64,000 nt of DNA from DATAOG01 sp963840925 (GTDB taxonomy: Bacteria > Pseudomonadota > Alphaproteobacteria > Geminicoccales > Geminicoccaceae). Both the position numbers and the translations under genes were made by a program. The stretch spans positions 124,001 to 188,000 of the forward strand of contig CAWJAY010000030.1 of NCBI GenBank assembly GCA_963840925.1, read 5' to 3'. Of this stretch, positions 26,178 through 34,145 are shown piece after piece (the stretch's first letter is position 1; each line of letters opens with the position of its first letter). A model generated the notes under the pieces. That model was given only the letters and a program-made list of their open reading frames with translations. It had not been told where the DNA came from and searched no databases.

Positions 26178-26205
26178 ATTATAGTATTTTCTGCCCATTT
26201 TGCAA
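26178..26205 (-). promoter_or_regulatory. Sigma-70-type promoter for the HugZ-like gene
   Basis: On the minus strand TTGCAA (26205-26200) and TATAAT (26183-26178) are separated by 16 bases. They lie in an unusually AT-rich patch of this GC-rich window, about 65 bases before the ATG at 26112. A direct pair of GCAAC pentamers flanks the patch. No Fur or Irr box was recognised. Confidence 0.6.
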
Positions 26206-26295
26206 CTCCCATCCGGCCCTTGCCAGGGTCGCCGCGCACCGCGTACGGTTGGGCCATCCATGTTGCAACGCAAACCGAAGCAGGAGAGCGGCACC

Positions 26296-27387
26296 GTGTC
26301 CTGCACGCCGGAAACCGCCATCGTCCCCCCGTCCGCGATCGTCCCCCCGTCCGCGATCGTCCCCCCGTCCGCGATCGTCTACGAATCAAACGATCTTCAA
26401 ATCGACGATGAGCCACGCGAACTGGTCCCCGGCCTCGCCGGGGTCCGCTTCGCGCTGCCCTTCGCCCTTGATCACGTGAACGTCTGGCTGCTCGAAGAAG
26501 TTCCTGGCTGGACCCTGATTGACACCGGAATTGCCGATGAACGCACGCGGGAGCGCTGGCGGGCGCTGCTGCGCGGACCGCTCGCGGGACGGCCGACGGT
26601 GCGGCTGCTGGCGACCCACTTTCACCCGGACCACCTCGGCCTCGCCGGCTGGTTGTGCGCCGAGACCGGGGCCGAGCTGTTGGCCAGCCACACCGAATGG
26701 CTGAGCGGCCGGTTGCTGGCGCTGGACACGAGCGAGGGATTTGTCGAGGCCGGGCGGGCGTTCGACCGCCGAGCCGGCCTGGACGAGGCCACGGTGGCGG
26801 CGCGGGCGGCGCGCGGCAATCTCTACCGTCGCCGGGTCAGCGAGCCGCCGGCCCGGTTCTGCCGGCTGCGGGACGCTGACCGGCTGCGGATCGCCGGCCG
26901 CGAGTGGCGCGTGATCGTCGGCCAGGGGCACGCGCCGGAAATGATCTGCCTGTTCAGCGCCGAGCTGAACGTGCTGATCGCGGCCGACCAGATCCTGCCC
27001 AAGATCTCGCCGGTGGTCGGCGTCTGGCCGGCCGAGCCGGAGGCCAACCCGCTGGCCGACTTCCTAGGCTCGCTCGAGCGCTTTGGCGCGCTGCCCGACG
27101 ACTGCCTGGTGCTGCCCTCGCACGGCCGGCCGTTCCGCGGCCTGCACGCCCGGATCGAGCAGCTGACCGGCCACCACGCCCAGCGCCTGGACGCGACGCT
27201 CGCCGCCTGCACGCGCCCGCTCACCGCGGTCGAGGTGATCCCCCACCTGTTCCAGCGCGAGCTCGACGTCCACCAGTTGCAGTTCGCGCTCGGCGAGAGC
27301 CTGGCGCACCTCAACTACCTGCTCGCGGAAGGCCGCCTCCACCGCTCGCTCGACGACGCCGGCCGGCTCCGCTACACGCGCAAGTGA
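26296..27387 (+). CDS. MBL-fold metallo-hydrolase
   Basis: This 363-residue protein of the metallo-beta-lactamase superfamily has the metal motif in LATHFHPDHLGLAG (about residue 105), a second histidine in VGQGHAPEMI, an aspartate in LIAADQILPKISP and a final histidine in LPSHGRPFRG. A helical C-terminal domain (AVEVIPHLFQRELD, ALGESLAHLNYLLAEGRL) resembles that of thioesterase-like or lactonase-like members. The substrate is unknown. GTG 26296 follows AGGAGAG by seven bases, which decides the start. Residues 9-26 are three IVPPSA repeats coded by an 18-bp tandem array. Confidence 0.85.
   Translation: MSCTPETAIVPPSAIVPPSAIVPPSAIVYESNDLQIDDEPRELVPGLAGVRFALPFALDHVNVWLLEEVPGWTLIDTGIADERTRERWRALLRGPLAGRPTVRLLATHFHPDHLGLAGWLCAETGAELLASHTEWLSGRLLALDTSEGFVEAGRAFDRRAGLDEATVAARAARGNLYRRRVSEPPARFCRLRDADRLRIAGREWRVIVGQGHAPEMICLFSAELNVLIAADQILPKISPVVGVWPAEPEANPLADFLGSLERFGALPDDCLVLPSHGRPFRGLHARIEQLTGHHAQRLDATLAACTRPLTAVEVIPHLFQRELDVHQLQFALGESLAHLNYLLAEGRLHRSLDDAGRLRYTRK
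26320..26379 (+). repeat. 18-bp tandem repeat, three copies plus a partial copy, inside the MBL gene
   Basis: The unit ATCGTCCCCCCGTCCGCG occurs three times in perfect tandem (26320-26373), followed by ATCGTC of a fourth. Because the unit is a multiple of three, copy changes would keep the frame and only alter the length of the IVPPSA linker near the N-terminus. Confidence 0.95.
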
Positions 27388-27424
27388 CCGCGGTGGCGCT
27401 CCGCGCTATGGCCTCTTGAGGAAC

Positions 27425-27592
27425 TCATCCGGCTGCGAGCTCTTTGTGAAGCGGCACGACGCAGACGACGCGGCCCCCTCGGGTCGTGGTCGAGCCATGA
27501 CCACATGGCTGCCGCGCGACCGGACGCGTACGAACCCGAAGCGCTCCAGAGCAGAAATCACGGGCTCCGGAGAGCCTAGGCAGCGTTGGCAT
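27425..27592 (-). pseudogene. Degenerate HicA toxin gene
   Basis: Pieces of a HicA toxin can be read in shifting frames: MPTLPRLSG, then PVISALERFGFVRVRSRGSHVVM with the catalytic-type histidine, then GRVVCVVPLHKELAAG before an early stop at 27425. Two single-base shifts and loss of the usual last 15 residues make it non-functional. It overlaps the end of the intact hicB upstream, giving the order hicB-hicA. Confidence 0.7.
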
Positions 27593-27803
27593 TGGCGCAA
27601 GCGACCGAGAACCTCGTGAGAAACGCCGGTGCCGGGCGGACCGGCTCGTCCTGCTCCTCGAGGAAGAGCTCGCTCGCCTCCTTGAGATTCGCCACCGCTT
27701 CCTCGATCGTGCCGCCTTGGCTCACCGTGCCGAGTTCCGGGCACTCGGCAACGTACAGAGCGGCCTCCTGGTGGATCACGGCGCTCAGCGTGAGGGTCGC
27801 CAT
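27576..27803 (-). CDS. hicB: HicB-family antitoxin (partner toxin broken)
   Basis: This 75-residue protein matches the short HicB form without a DNA-binding tail: YVAECPELGTVSQGGTIEEAVANLKEASELFLEE is diagnostic. ATG 27803 has a plausible start region. Downstream, and overlapping it, is a frameshifted hicA, so this antitoxin is now probably an orphan. It is unrelated in detail to the larger HicB at 9424-9828. Confidence 0.85.
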   Translation of the reverse strand: MATLTLSAVIHQEAALYVAECPELGTVSQGGTIEEAVANLKEASELFLEEQDEPVRPAPAFLTRFSVACANANAA

Positions 27804-28090
27804 CGAAAGCTCCTGAAACGCTCAAAAAAACGGCTGCAGCCATGACATAAGCGGTATCCGGCGCCGATGTAAACGTCCAGCCCGCTCGCAACTCGTCGAT
27901 GGTGCCGCGCTTATCGGACCGTCGCCTGGCCAAGCGTCGGCGCCGTCCGGGTATCCTCCGGGCTCAGCCGTTCGAGGCCGAACCGCGGCTGGTTTCCCGA
28001 GACAACCGGCAGCTCAAATTCATCCGCATCGCCCAAATGATGACCTGTTGTGCAGCGGGATGTCGTCACGTACGCGGCGCCGCGGCGGCG

Positions 28091-28795
28091 TTATTCGACC
28101 AGGGTCAGGCTGATGCGCCGGTTCTGGCGGCCCTTGTTCTCGATCTTGCCGACCGTGAGCGCGCCGATCTCGCCGGTCGAGCGGACGTGGGTGCCGCCGC
28201 ACGCCTGGAGGTCGACGCCTGCGATCTCGACCAGGCGCACGCGACCGCCGGTGGTCGGCGGCCGCACCGACATCGTGCGCACCAGCTCCGGGCGCGCCTC
28301 GAGCTCCTCGGCGTCGATCCAGAAGTGGCGGAGCGGGTGGTCGGCGGCGATCCAGCGCGCGATCCGCTCGGCGACCTCGTCCTTGTCGACCGTTCGGCCT
28401 TGCAGGTCGAAGTCGAGCCGGCTTCTGGCCTCGCCGACCTGGCCGCCGGAGACCGGACAGGCGACCGCCGCGCACAAGAGATGCATCGCGCTGTGCATCC
28501 GCATCAGGCGATGGCGGCGCGGCCAGTCGACCTCGGCCGTCAGCTGCGTGCCGGCATCGGGTGCCTGGCTGCCCTCGGCCAGCCGGTGGGCGATGCCCTG
28601 GGCGCCCTTGAGCGCCTCCTCGACCACGAGCGCGCCGCTGTCGTCCAGCAGCAGCCGGCCACGATCGCCCGGCTGGCCGCCGCCGGTCGGATAGAGCACG
28701 GTCCGGTCGAGATAGAGGTTCAGCCCTTCGAGCGCGACCACCTGCGCCTCGCAGCGCGCGAGATAGGCATCCTCCCGGAACAGCTCCTCGGTCAT
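28091..28795 (-). CDS. Alanyl-tRNA editing protein AlaX
   Basis: This 234-residue stand-alone editing hydrolase removes serine or glycine wrongly attached to tRNA-Ala. It has the AlaRS-type editing fold with zinc/active-site motifs RMHSAMHLLCAAV (HxxxH, about residue 100) and LQACGGTHVRSTGEIG (CxxxH, about residue 206). The N-terminal LYPTGGGQPGDRG loop is also typical. Its ATG overlaps the stop of the GTP cyclohydrolase II gene by four bases, so it is translated as part of that leftward unit, although its role seems unrelated. Confidence 0.92.
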   Translation of the reverse strand: MTEELFREDAYLARCEAQVVALEGLNLYLDRTVLYPTGGGQPGDRGRLLLDDSGALVVEEALKGAQGIAHRLAEGSQAPDAGTQLTAEVDWPRRHRLMRMHSAMHLLCAAVACPVSGGQVGEARSRLDFDLQGRTVDKDEVAERIARWIAADHPLRHFWIDAEELEARPELVRTMSVRPPTTGGRVRLVEIAGVDLQACGGTHVRSTGEIGALTVGKIENKGRQNRRISLTLVE

Positions 28796-29935
28796 CCGGG
28801 CAGGCCTTCGAGCAGATGGCCGGAGCGGCGCGCCTTGGTCTTTAGATAACCGTGGTTGTGCCGCGTCGGCGCGATCGCGTGCGCCACCCGCTCGACCACG
28901 TCGATCCCTTCGCGCTGCAGCGCCTCGACCTTAGAGGGATTGTTGGTCAGCAGCCGGACCTTCTGGATGCCGAGGTCGCCGGAGCATGACCGCGCCCGCC
29001 CGGTAGCTGCGCTCGTCGGGCTCGAAGCCGAGCTGCTGATTGGCATCGAAGGTGTCGAGCCCGGCATCCTGGAGCTGATAGGCGCGCAGCTTGTTGATCA
29101 GGCCGATGCCGCGGCCCTCGTGCGCGAGGTAGATCAGCACGCCATGACCGGCCGCGCCCATCAGCTCGAGCGCCTGGCGGAGCTGCGGGCCGCAGTCGCA
29201 GCGCAGCGAGCCCAGAAGATCGCCGGTGAAGCATTCCGAATGGATCCGGCAGAGTGCCGGCTGATGGGCGGCCGGCGCGCCAATCACGATCGCGAACTGC
29301 TCGGCGCTGCCGTCGGCCGGCCGGAAGCCGACCACGCGGGCGTCCTCGGCCGCCTCGAGCGGCACCCGCGCCTCGGTGACCGGCCGGAGCGTGCTCGCGG
29401 CGAGACTGGCGTAGTCGAGCACCGCGCTCGCCTCGACCCGGAGCAGCTGCCGCTCGGCGGCGAACCGCTCGAGCGCCGCGCTCTCGCCCGCCGGCAAGGT
29501 CGCGGTCAGCGCCGCAGGCAGCAGCTGGGCATGCTTGGACAGCGTGACCGCGGCGGCGGCGTAGCTGCCCTGGGCGACCCGGTGCGGGGCGAGGCTCCGT
29601 GGCCGGCCGGCGGGGCTCGGGTAGGTGGGGTCGGCGAGCCCGCGGATCGTCTCGGCATCGGTCGTGCGCCCGAGCGCCAGCGCGACCACACCGGAGCCCG
29701 CGCTTGCGAGCTCGAGTGCCTGCGCCCGCGGCGCGGTCAGCGCCAGGCTGGCACGGCCGTCGGCGAGCTGCCTGAGCACCGCCAGGCTGTCCACCGTCAC
29801 CATCTCGGCCGCCTGGGTGAGCGCCACCCCATGCTCGCCTTCGAGCACGACGAAGCCGCCGCGCCGGAGTTCGCCGGCCGCGCGATCGACCACGCCCATC
29901 CGGGCCGCAGCGCTCACCAGATCGGTCACGTTCAC
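28792..29935 (-). CDS. ribA: GTP cyclohydrolase II (RibA) with N-terminal RibB-like domain, one frameshift
   Basis: The C-terminal half is a RibA GTP cyclohydrolase II: zinc ligands in HSECFTGDLLGSLRCDCG, IYLAHEGRGIGL, then LLTNNPSKVEAL after the break. The first 180 residues are a diverged RibB-like region without clear catalytic residues. The frame is lost near 28985 where CTCCGG would read through as CTCGG; the 1144-bp length is exactly one base over a whole number of codons, pointing to a single extra base. GTG 29935 follows GAGGAGG. It lies between the phosphatidyltransferase and AlaX genes and may feed pterin rather than riboflavin synthesis. Confidence 0.85.
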
Positions 29936-29987
29936 CCATCCTCCTCGAGACGGCCGCCGGCCGAGTATGGCCCAGCCCGGTCCGCAA

Positions 29988-30809
29988 TCAAGCTTGCTTG
30001 GGCAGCATTCTGCCCGCATCAAGCTTGCTGGGCAGCATTCTGGATGTGGTCCCGGCCCGACCCGCCGGCCAGTGCCAGCGCGCCAGCCGATGGATGTCGA
30101 GCGCGAACGAGACGATCAGGCTCGCCAGCGCGAGCGCCGCGACGCCGTTCGCGAGCGCCGGCATGGCCGGCGGCAGCAGGCAGATCAGCAGGCTCACGCC
30201 CTGCTGGGCGCAGATCGCCTTGCGCCAGCGGCTGGGCGGCAGCGGCGCCTGCAGCCAGGGCATGACCAGGCCCGCCAGCACAAAGCCGTAGCGCAACAGG
30301 CCGATCGCCAGGACCCAGGCGGCGACCTGCCCGGCTTGCCAGACCAGCAGGGCCAGGATCAGCAGCAGCAGCGCATCGATCTCGACGTCGAAGCGCGCAC
30401 CGAAGGCCGTTGCCAGCTGCAACCGCCGTGCCAGCCAGCCGTCGAGGGCATCGAGCGCCAGCGCGGCCGCGATCAGCCCGGCCAGGCTCCAGCTCATGCT
30501 CGGCGCCTGGCCGCTCGCGAGCAGCGCGCCGCCGACGAGGCAGACCAGTCCCGAGCGCAGCAGCGTGACCTGATTGGCCAGCCCGAAGCGGACAACCCCG
30601 AGCCGAAGGCTCGCGAGCGCCAGAACGGTGCCGCCGAGCACGGCGTAGGCCGACCATCCAGCCAGCACGTAAGCGCCCTGCCAGCCGGCCTGTCGCGCGA
30701 GCACGCCGCCGAGCGCCGCGGTCACGGCCGCGACTGCCAGCATGCCGGCAAGCGCGTCGTCGCCCATCCGGGCGGCGAATGACCGGAGCCAAGCCGCTGG
30801 CGGTGACAT
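29988..30809 (-). CDS. CDP-alcohol phosphatidyltransferase family membrane protein
   Basis: This 273-residue protein has about six hydrophobic helices. It carries the CDP-alcohol phosphotransferase signature D-x-x-D-G-x-x-A-R-(8)-G-x-x-x-D-x-x-x-D, readable as ALDALDGWLARRLQ then FGARFDVEID (about residues 118-147). Such enzymes move a phosphatidyl or phospho-alcohol group from a CDP-linked donor to an alcohol at the membrane. The acceptor here is unknown. The last 20 residues are coded by a near-duplicated 25-bp segment. It is the first leftward gene from the palindromic divergent promoter. Confidence 0.88.
   Translation of the reverse strand: MSPPAAWLRSFAARMGDDALAGMLAVAAVTAALGGVLARQAGWQGAYVLAGWSAYAVLGGTVLALASLRLGVVRFGLANQVTLLRSGLVCLVGGALLASGQAPSMSWSLAGLIAAALALDALDGWLARRLQLATAFGARFDVEIDALLLLILALLVWQAGQVAAWVLAIGLLRYGFVLAGLVMPWLQAPLPPSRWRKAICAQQGVSLLICLLPPAMPALANGVAALALASLIVSFALDIHRLARWHWPAGRAGTTSRMLPSKLDAGRMLPKQA
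29990..30045. repeat. Imperfect direct repeat at the end of the phosphatidyltransferase gene
   Basis: A segment reading ATCAAGCTTGCTTGGGCAGC followed by ATTCTG is repeated 27 bases later with one T missing. The duplication lengthens the C-terminus (SRMLPSKLDAGRMLPKQA) and probably arose by local slippage or duplication. Confidence 0.75.
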
Positions 30810-30832
30810 GAGTTGATACGTCCTCCCAACGG

Positions 30833-30846
30833 GTTATCTAGATAAC
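30833..30846. promoter_or_regulatory. Perfect 14-bp palindrome in the divergent promoter (putative operator)
   Basis: GTTATCTAGATAAC lies in the 92-bp gap between the leftward phosphatidyltransferase gene and the rightward RibD-type gene, in a locally AT-rich spot. Its position and symmetry suggest the binding site of a dimeric regulator (MarR- or TetR-like) controlling both arms. No regulator gene is adjacent. Confidence 0.7.
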
Positions 30847-30901
30847 TCGGCGTCGCCCCCGCCAGCGGCATGGTGCCGCGGCAGCGCAAACGGATCCGGC
30901 C

Positions 30902-31717
30902 GTGGACGAACGAGCCGCCTGGCGCTGGTTGCTGTCGCTGACGCGGCCCGACGACGGCCCGCCGCCGATCGGTCGCAACGGGACAATGACGCCGGCGCGG
31001 GGCGATCTATTTCCACCGGATGGCGACGAGCGGGCGCGCCGGCTGCTCGAGTTCTATCTGCCGCTCTGCCAGGGCTGCCCCGAGCGCTTCGTAGTCGCCC
31101 ATCTCGGGCAGAGCCTGGATGGCCGGATCGCCGCGGCCAACGGCGCTTCGCGCTGGGTCACCGGCGCCGAGGACGTCGTCCACAACCATCGCATGCGGGC
31201 GCTGTTCGATGCGGTCGTGATCGGCGCCGGCACGGTCCGCCATGACGATCCGCAGCTGACCGTGCGCGCGGTGCCGGGGCCCCATCCGGTCCGGGTCGTG
31301 CTCGACACCAGGCGGCGGCTGGCTCCGGACTACCGCGTGTTCACTGACGGTGAGGCCCCGAGCCTCTTGCTCTGCGCCGAAGGTCTGGCCGCGCCCGCCG
31401 AGCGCATCGGCCATGCCGAGGTCGTGGGCATCGCGACCCGGGACGGCAGCCTCGAGCCGCGCGCGGTCCTGGAGCGTCTGGCCGCGCGGGGGCTGCGGCG
31501 GGTGTTCGTCGAGGGCGGCGGCATCACGGTCTCGCGCTTTCTCGCCGCCGGCTGCCTGCACCGCCTCCAGATCACGGTCGCGCCTCTAATCATCGGCTCC
31601 GGGCGGCCGAGCATCACGCTGCCCGAGATCGAGCGGGTCAGCGCCGGGCTCCGCCCCGAGATCCGCCGCGTCGCGCTCGGCGAGGACCTGCTGTTCGAGT
31701 GCCGGCTCGATGGCTGA
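30902..31717 (+). CDS. RibD C-terminal (dihydrofolate-reductase-like) family reductase
   Basis: This 271-residue protein is a stand-alone RibD reductase domain (about residues 60-268). Motifs are RFVVAHLGQSLDGRIA, WVTGAEDVVHNHRMRALFDAVVIGAGTV and the VFVEGGGITVSRFL loop. RibD reductases use NADPH on a ribosylamino-pyrimidine; without a deaminase domain it may instead reduce a pterin-type intermediate. GTG 30902 is used; ATG 30986 is an alternative that would remove a poorly conserved N-terminus. Its end overlaps the dehydrogenase gene by eight bases. Confidence 0.85.
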   Translation: MDERAAWRWLLSLTRPDDGPPPIGRNGTMTPARGDLFPPDGDERARRLLEFYLPLCQGCPERFVVAHLGQSLDGRIAAANGASRWVTGAEDVVHNHRMRALFDAVVIGAGTVRHDDPQLTVRAVPGPHPVRVVLDTRRRLAPDYRVFTDGEAPSLLLCAEGLAAPAERIGHAEVVGIATRDGSLEPRAVLERLAARGLRRVFVEGGGITVSRFLAAGCLHRLQITVAPLIIGSGRPSITLPEIERVSAGLRPEIRRVALGEDLLFECRLDG

Positions 31718-32678
31718 GGCGACCGCCTTCTGGATCACCGCCCCCGGGCGGGGCGAGTTCCGCCGCGAACCGCTGGCACCCCCGGGCCCCGGCGAGGTCG
31801 TGGTCGAGACCAGGTTCAGCGCGATCAGCCGGGGCACCGAAAGGCTGGTATTCCAGGGCCGGGTGCCGGCGAGCCAGCACGAGGCCATGCGGGCGCCATT
31901 CCAGGCCGGCGGCTTCGGCTTTCCGCTCAAATACGGCTACAGCTCGGTCGGGATCGTCGCCGCGGGCACGCCGGAGCTGATCGGCCGACGAGTCTTTTGC
32001 CTCTATCCGCACCAGGATCGCTACGTCGTGCCGACGAGCGCCGTGACCCCGCTGCCCGAGGCCGTGCCGGACGCGCGCGCGGCGCTGGCTGCCAACATGG
32101 AGACGGCGCTCAACGGGCTCTGGGATGCCGCACCCCGGATCGGGGACCGGATCGCGGTGATCGGCGCCGGCGTGGTCGGGACACTCGCGGCAGCACTGCT
32201 CGCTCGGTTGCCGGGCACCCAGGTCCAGCTGATCGACATCGACCCCGGCAAAGCAGCGGTGGCCGCAGCGCTCGGCATCGAGTTTGCGTTCCCGGATGCG
32301 GCGCAGGGCGGGGTCGATCTGGTGATCCACGCGAGCGGAGCGCCCGAAGGCCTGAGCCGGGCGCTCGAGCTCGCGGGCTTCGAGGCCAGGATCGTCGAGC
32401 TTGGCTGGTACGGCGACCGGGCGGTCGGGCTGCCGCTCGGCGAGGCGTTCCACGGCCGCCGCCTTCGCCTGATCTCGAGCCAGGTCGGCGTCGTCGCCGC
32501 CGCCCAGCGCGCCCGCTGGGATCGGCGCCGCCGTTTGACGCTGGCGCTCGCGCTGCTGGCCGACGCACGCTTCGATGCCTTGCTCGAACCGCCCCAGCCG
32601 TTCACCCGTCTGCCGGACCTGATGGCGGCGCTGGCCTACCCGAGCGGCATCATGTGCCAACTGGTAAGCTACCGGTAA
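31710..32678 (+). CDS. MDR-superfamily (zinc-type alcohol) dehydrogenase
   Basis: This 322-residue medium-chain dehydrogenase has the GroES-like N-terminal part (PGPGEVVVETRFSAISRGTER) and a Rossmann nucleotide motif (AVIGAGVVGTLAAALLAR, about residue 150) followed by LIDIDPGKAAVAAALG. The usual catalytic-zinc cysteine after the GroES start and the four-cysteine structural zinc lobe are not visible. The substrate is therefore unlike a simple alcohol dehydrogenase. It overlaps the RibD-type gene and lies 15 bp before the PTPS-like gene. Confidence 0.85.
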   Translation: MAEATAFWITAPGRGEFRREPLAPPGPGEVVVETRFSAISRGTERLVFQGRVPASQHEAMRAPFQAGGFGFPLKYGYSSVGIVAAGTPELIGRRVFCLYPHQDRYVVPTSAVTPLPEAVPDARAALAANMETALNGLWDAAPRIGDRIAVIGAGVVGTLAAALLARLPGTQVQLIDIDPGKAAVAAALGIEFAFPDAAQGGVDLVIHASGAPEGLSRALELAGFEARIVELGWYGDRAVGLPLGEAFHGRRLRLISSQVGVVAAAQRARWDRRRRLTLALALLADARFDALLEPPQPFTRLPDLMAALAYPSGIMCQLVSYR

Positions 32679-32693
32679 ACCTCGGAGAAAAAG

Positions 32694-33104
32694 ATGTTTC
32701 GGCTCACGGTTCGAGATCACATCATGATCGCGCACAGCTTCGAGGGCGCGGTGTTCGGCCCGGCCCAGCGGCTGCACGGCGCGACCTTCGTGGTCGATCT
32801 CGAGCTGCAGCGACCGGATCTCGACGCGGACGGCATCTTGGCCGACATCGGCCGCGTCAGCGACCTGCTGAAGGCGGTCCTGACGCCGCTCAACTACCGC
32901 AACCTCGACGAGCTGGACGAGTTCCGGGGCCGCAACACGACGACCGAGGTGCTGGCGCAGGCGATCGCGCTGCGGCTGCGAGCACGCATTCTGGAAGGCG
33001 CGCTCGGCAACGAGGCCAAGGGCGCGCTCGAGGGCCTCAAGGTGACCTTGAGCGAGTCCCACATCGCGTGGGCGAGCTATGAGACCCGGCTCGCAGCCGG
33101 ATGA
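32694..33104 (+). CDS. 6-pyruvoyl-tetrahydropterin synthase / QueD-like protein
   Basis: This 136-residue protein matches the PTPS/QueD fold: MIAHSFEGAVFGPAQRLHGATFVVDLEL supplies two histidine zinc ligands (written in parts: AHSF, RLHGAT). NYRNLDELDEFRGRNTTTEVLA and LSESHIAWASYE carry the other conserved residues. These enzymes act on dihydroneopterin triphosphate made from GTP. With GTP cyclohydrolase II and a RibD-type reductase in the cluster, it suggests a pterin or deazapurine-like product. There is no queC, queE or queF nearby, which argues against queuosine. Confidence 0.87.
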   Translation: MFRLTVRDHIMIAHSFEGAVFGPAQRLHGATFVVDLELQRPDLDADGILADIGRVSDLLKAVLTPLNYRNLDELDEFRGRNTTTEVLAQAIALRLRARILEGALGNEAKGALEGLKVTLSESHIAWASYETRLAAG

Positions 33105-34145
33105 CGCGCCGCATCGATCTGGTCGTGCCGGGCCCGCTCAACCAGCGGACCGGCGGCTACATCTACGATCGCCAGGTGGTCGACGGGCTGCGCGCGCTCG
33201 GCCAGGAGGTCACCGTCCACGAGCTCGCCGGAACATTTCCGATCGTCGATGCGCCGGCGATAGCCGCCGCCAGCGAAGCTCTGGACGGCATCCCTGCCGG
33301 CAGCCTACCGGTGATCGACGGCCTGGCTCTGCCGGCCTTCGCCGAGCTCCGATTGTCCCAGCCGTGGGTCGCGCTGGTCCATCATCCGCTTGCGCTCGAG
33401 ACCGGGCTTAGCGCCGCCGCTGCCGAGGCGCTGGCCAGGATCGAGCGTCGCGCGCTCGCGGCCGCCGCCCGGGTGATCGTGACCAGCGCCCAGACGCGGC
33501 GCGATCTGGCCCGCTACGACGTGGCGGAGGGCAGGGTCGGGGATCGTGCTGCCGGGCACCGAGCCTGCCTCGCTCGCCGGCGGCTCGGGCGGTCCCGGGC
33601 TCGCGCTGCTCTGCGTCGCTTCGCTCACGCCGCGGAAGGGTCATCTGGTCCTGCTCGACGCGCTCGCCGGCCTCCGCGATCTCTCCTGGCAGCTGACCTG
33701 CGTCGGCAGCCCCGATCGGGACCCGCCGACCGCGCGCGCGATCCGCGCCGCCATCGGCCGCCTTGGTCTCGAACCACGCGTGCGGCTGGTCGGCGAGCAA
33801 GCGGAAAGCGGCCTGCAGCCCTTCTACGCCGCGGCCGACCTGTTCGTGCTGGCTTCCTATCACGAGGGCTACGGCATGGCGCTGGCCGAGGCGCTGGCGC
33901 GCGGCCTGCCGGTGGTCTCGACCACCGCGGGCGCAATCCCGGACACGGTGCCGGCGGCCGCGGCCATCCTGGTTCCGCCCGGCGATCCCGCAGCGCTCGC
34001 CGCTGGCCTCCGGCGGGTGCTGAGCGGGCCAAACGTGCGCGAGCGGCTCGCGGCCGGCGCCCGCGCCGCGCGTGACGCGCTGCCGACCTGGGCCGACGCG
34101 GTCCGCGCCTTCGCCGCCGAGCTGCATCTGGCCGCCGCAGCGTGA
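33101..34145 (+). CDS. GT4-type glycosyltransferase, one frameshift
   Basis: The N-terminal domain (MTRRIDLVVPGPLNQRTGGY, VHHPLALETGL) and the C-terminal GT-B domain (LCVASLTPRKGHLVLLDAL, LFVLASYHEGYGMALAEALARG with the E-x7-E-type motif) lie in different frames. They join at about 33535, where GGGG would need to be GGG to read RVGIVLPGTEP. The 1045-bp length is one base over whole codons. GT4 enzymes use nucleotide sugars; the acceptor here is unknown but may be the pterin-type product. It overlaps its neighbours by four bases on both sides. Confidence 0.85.
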
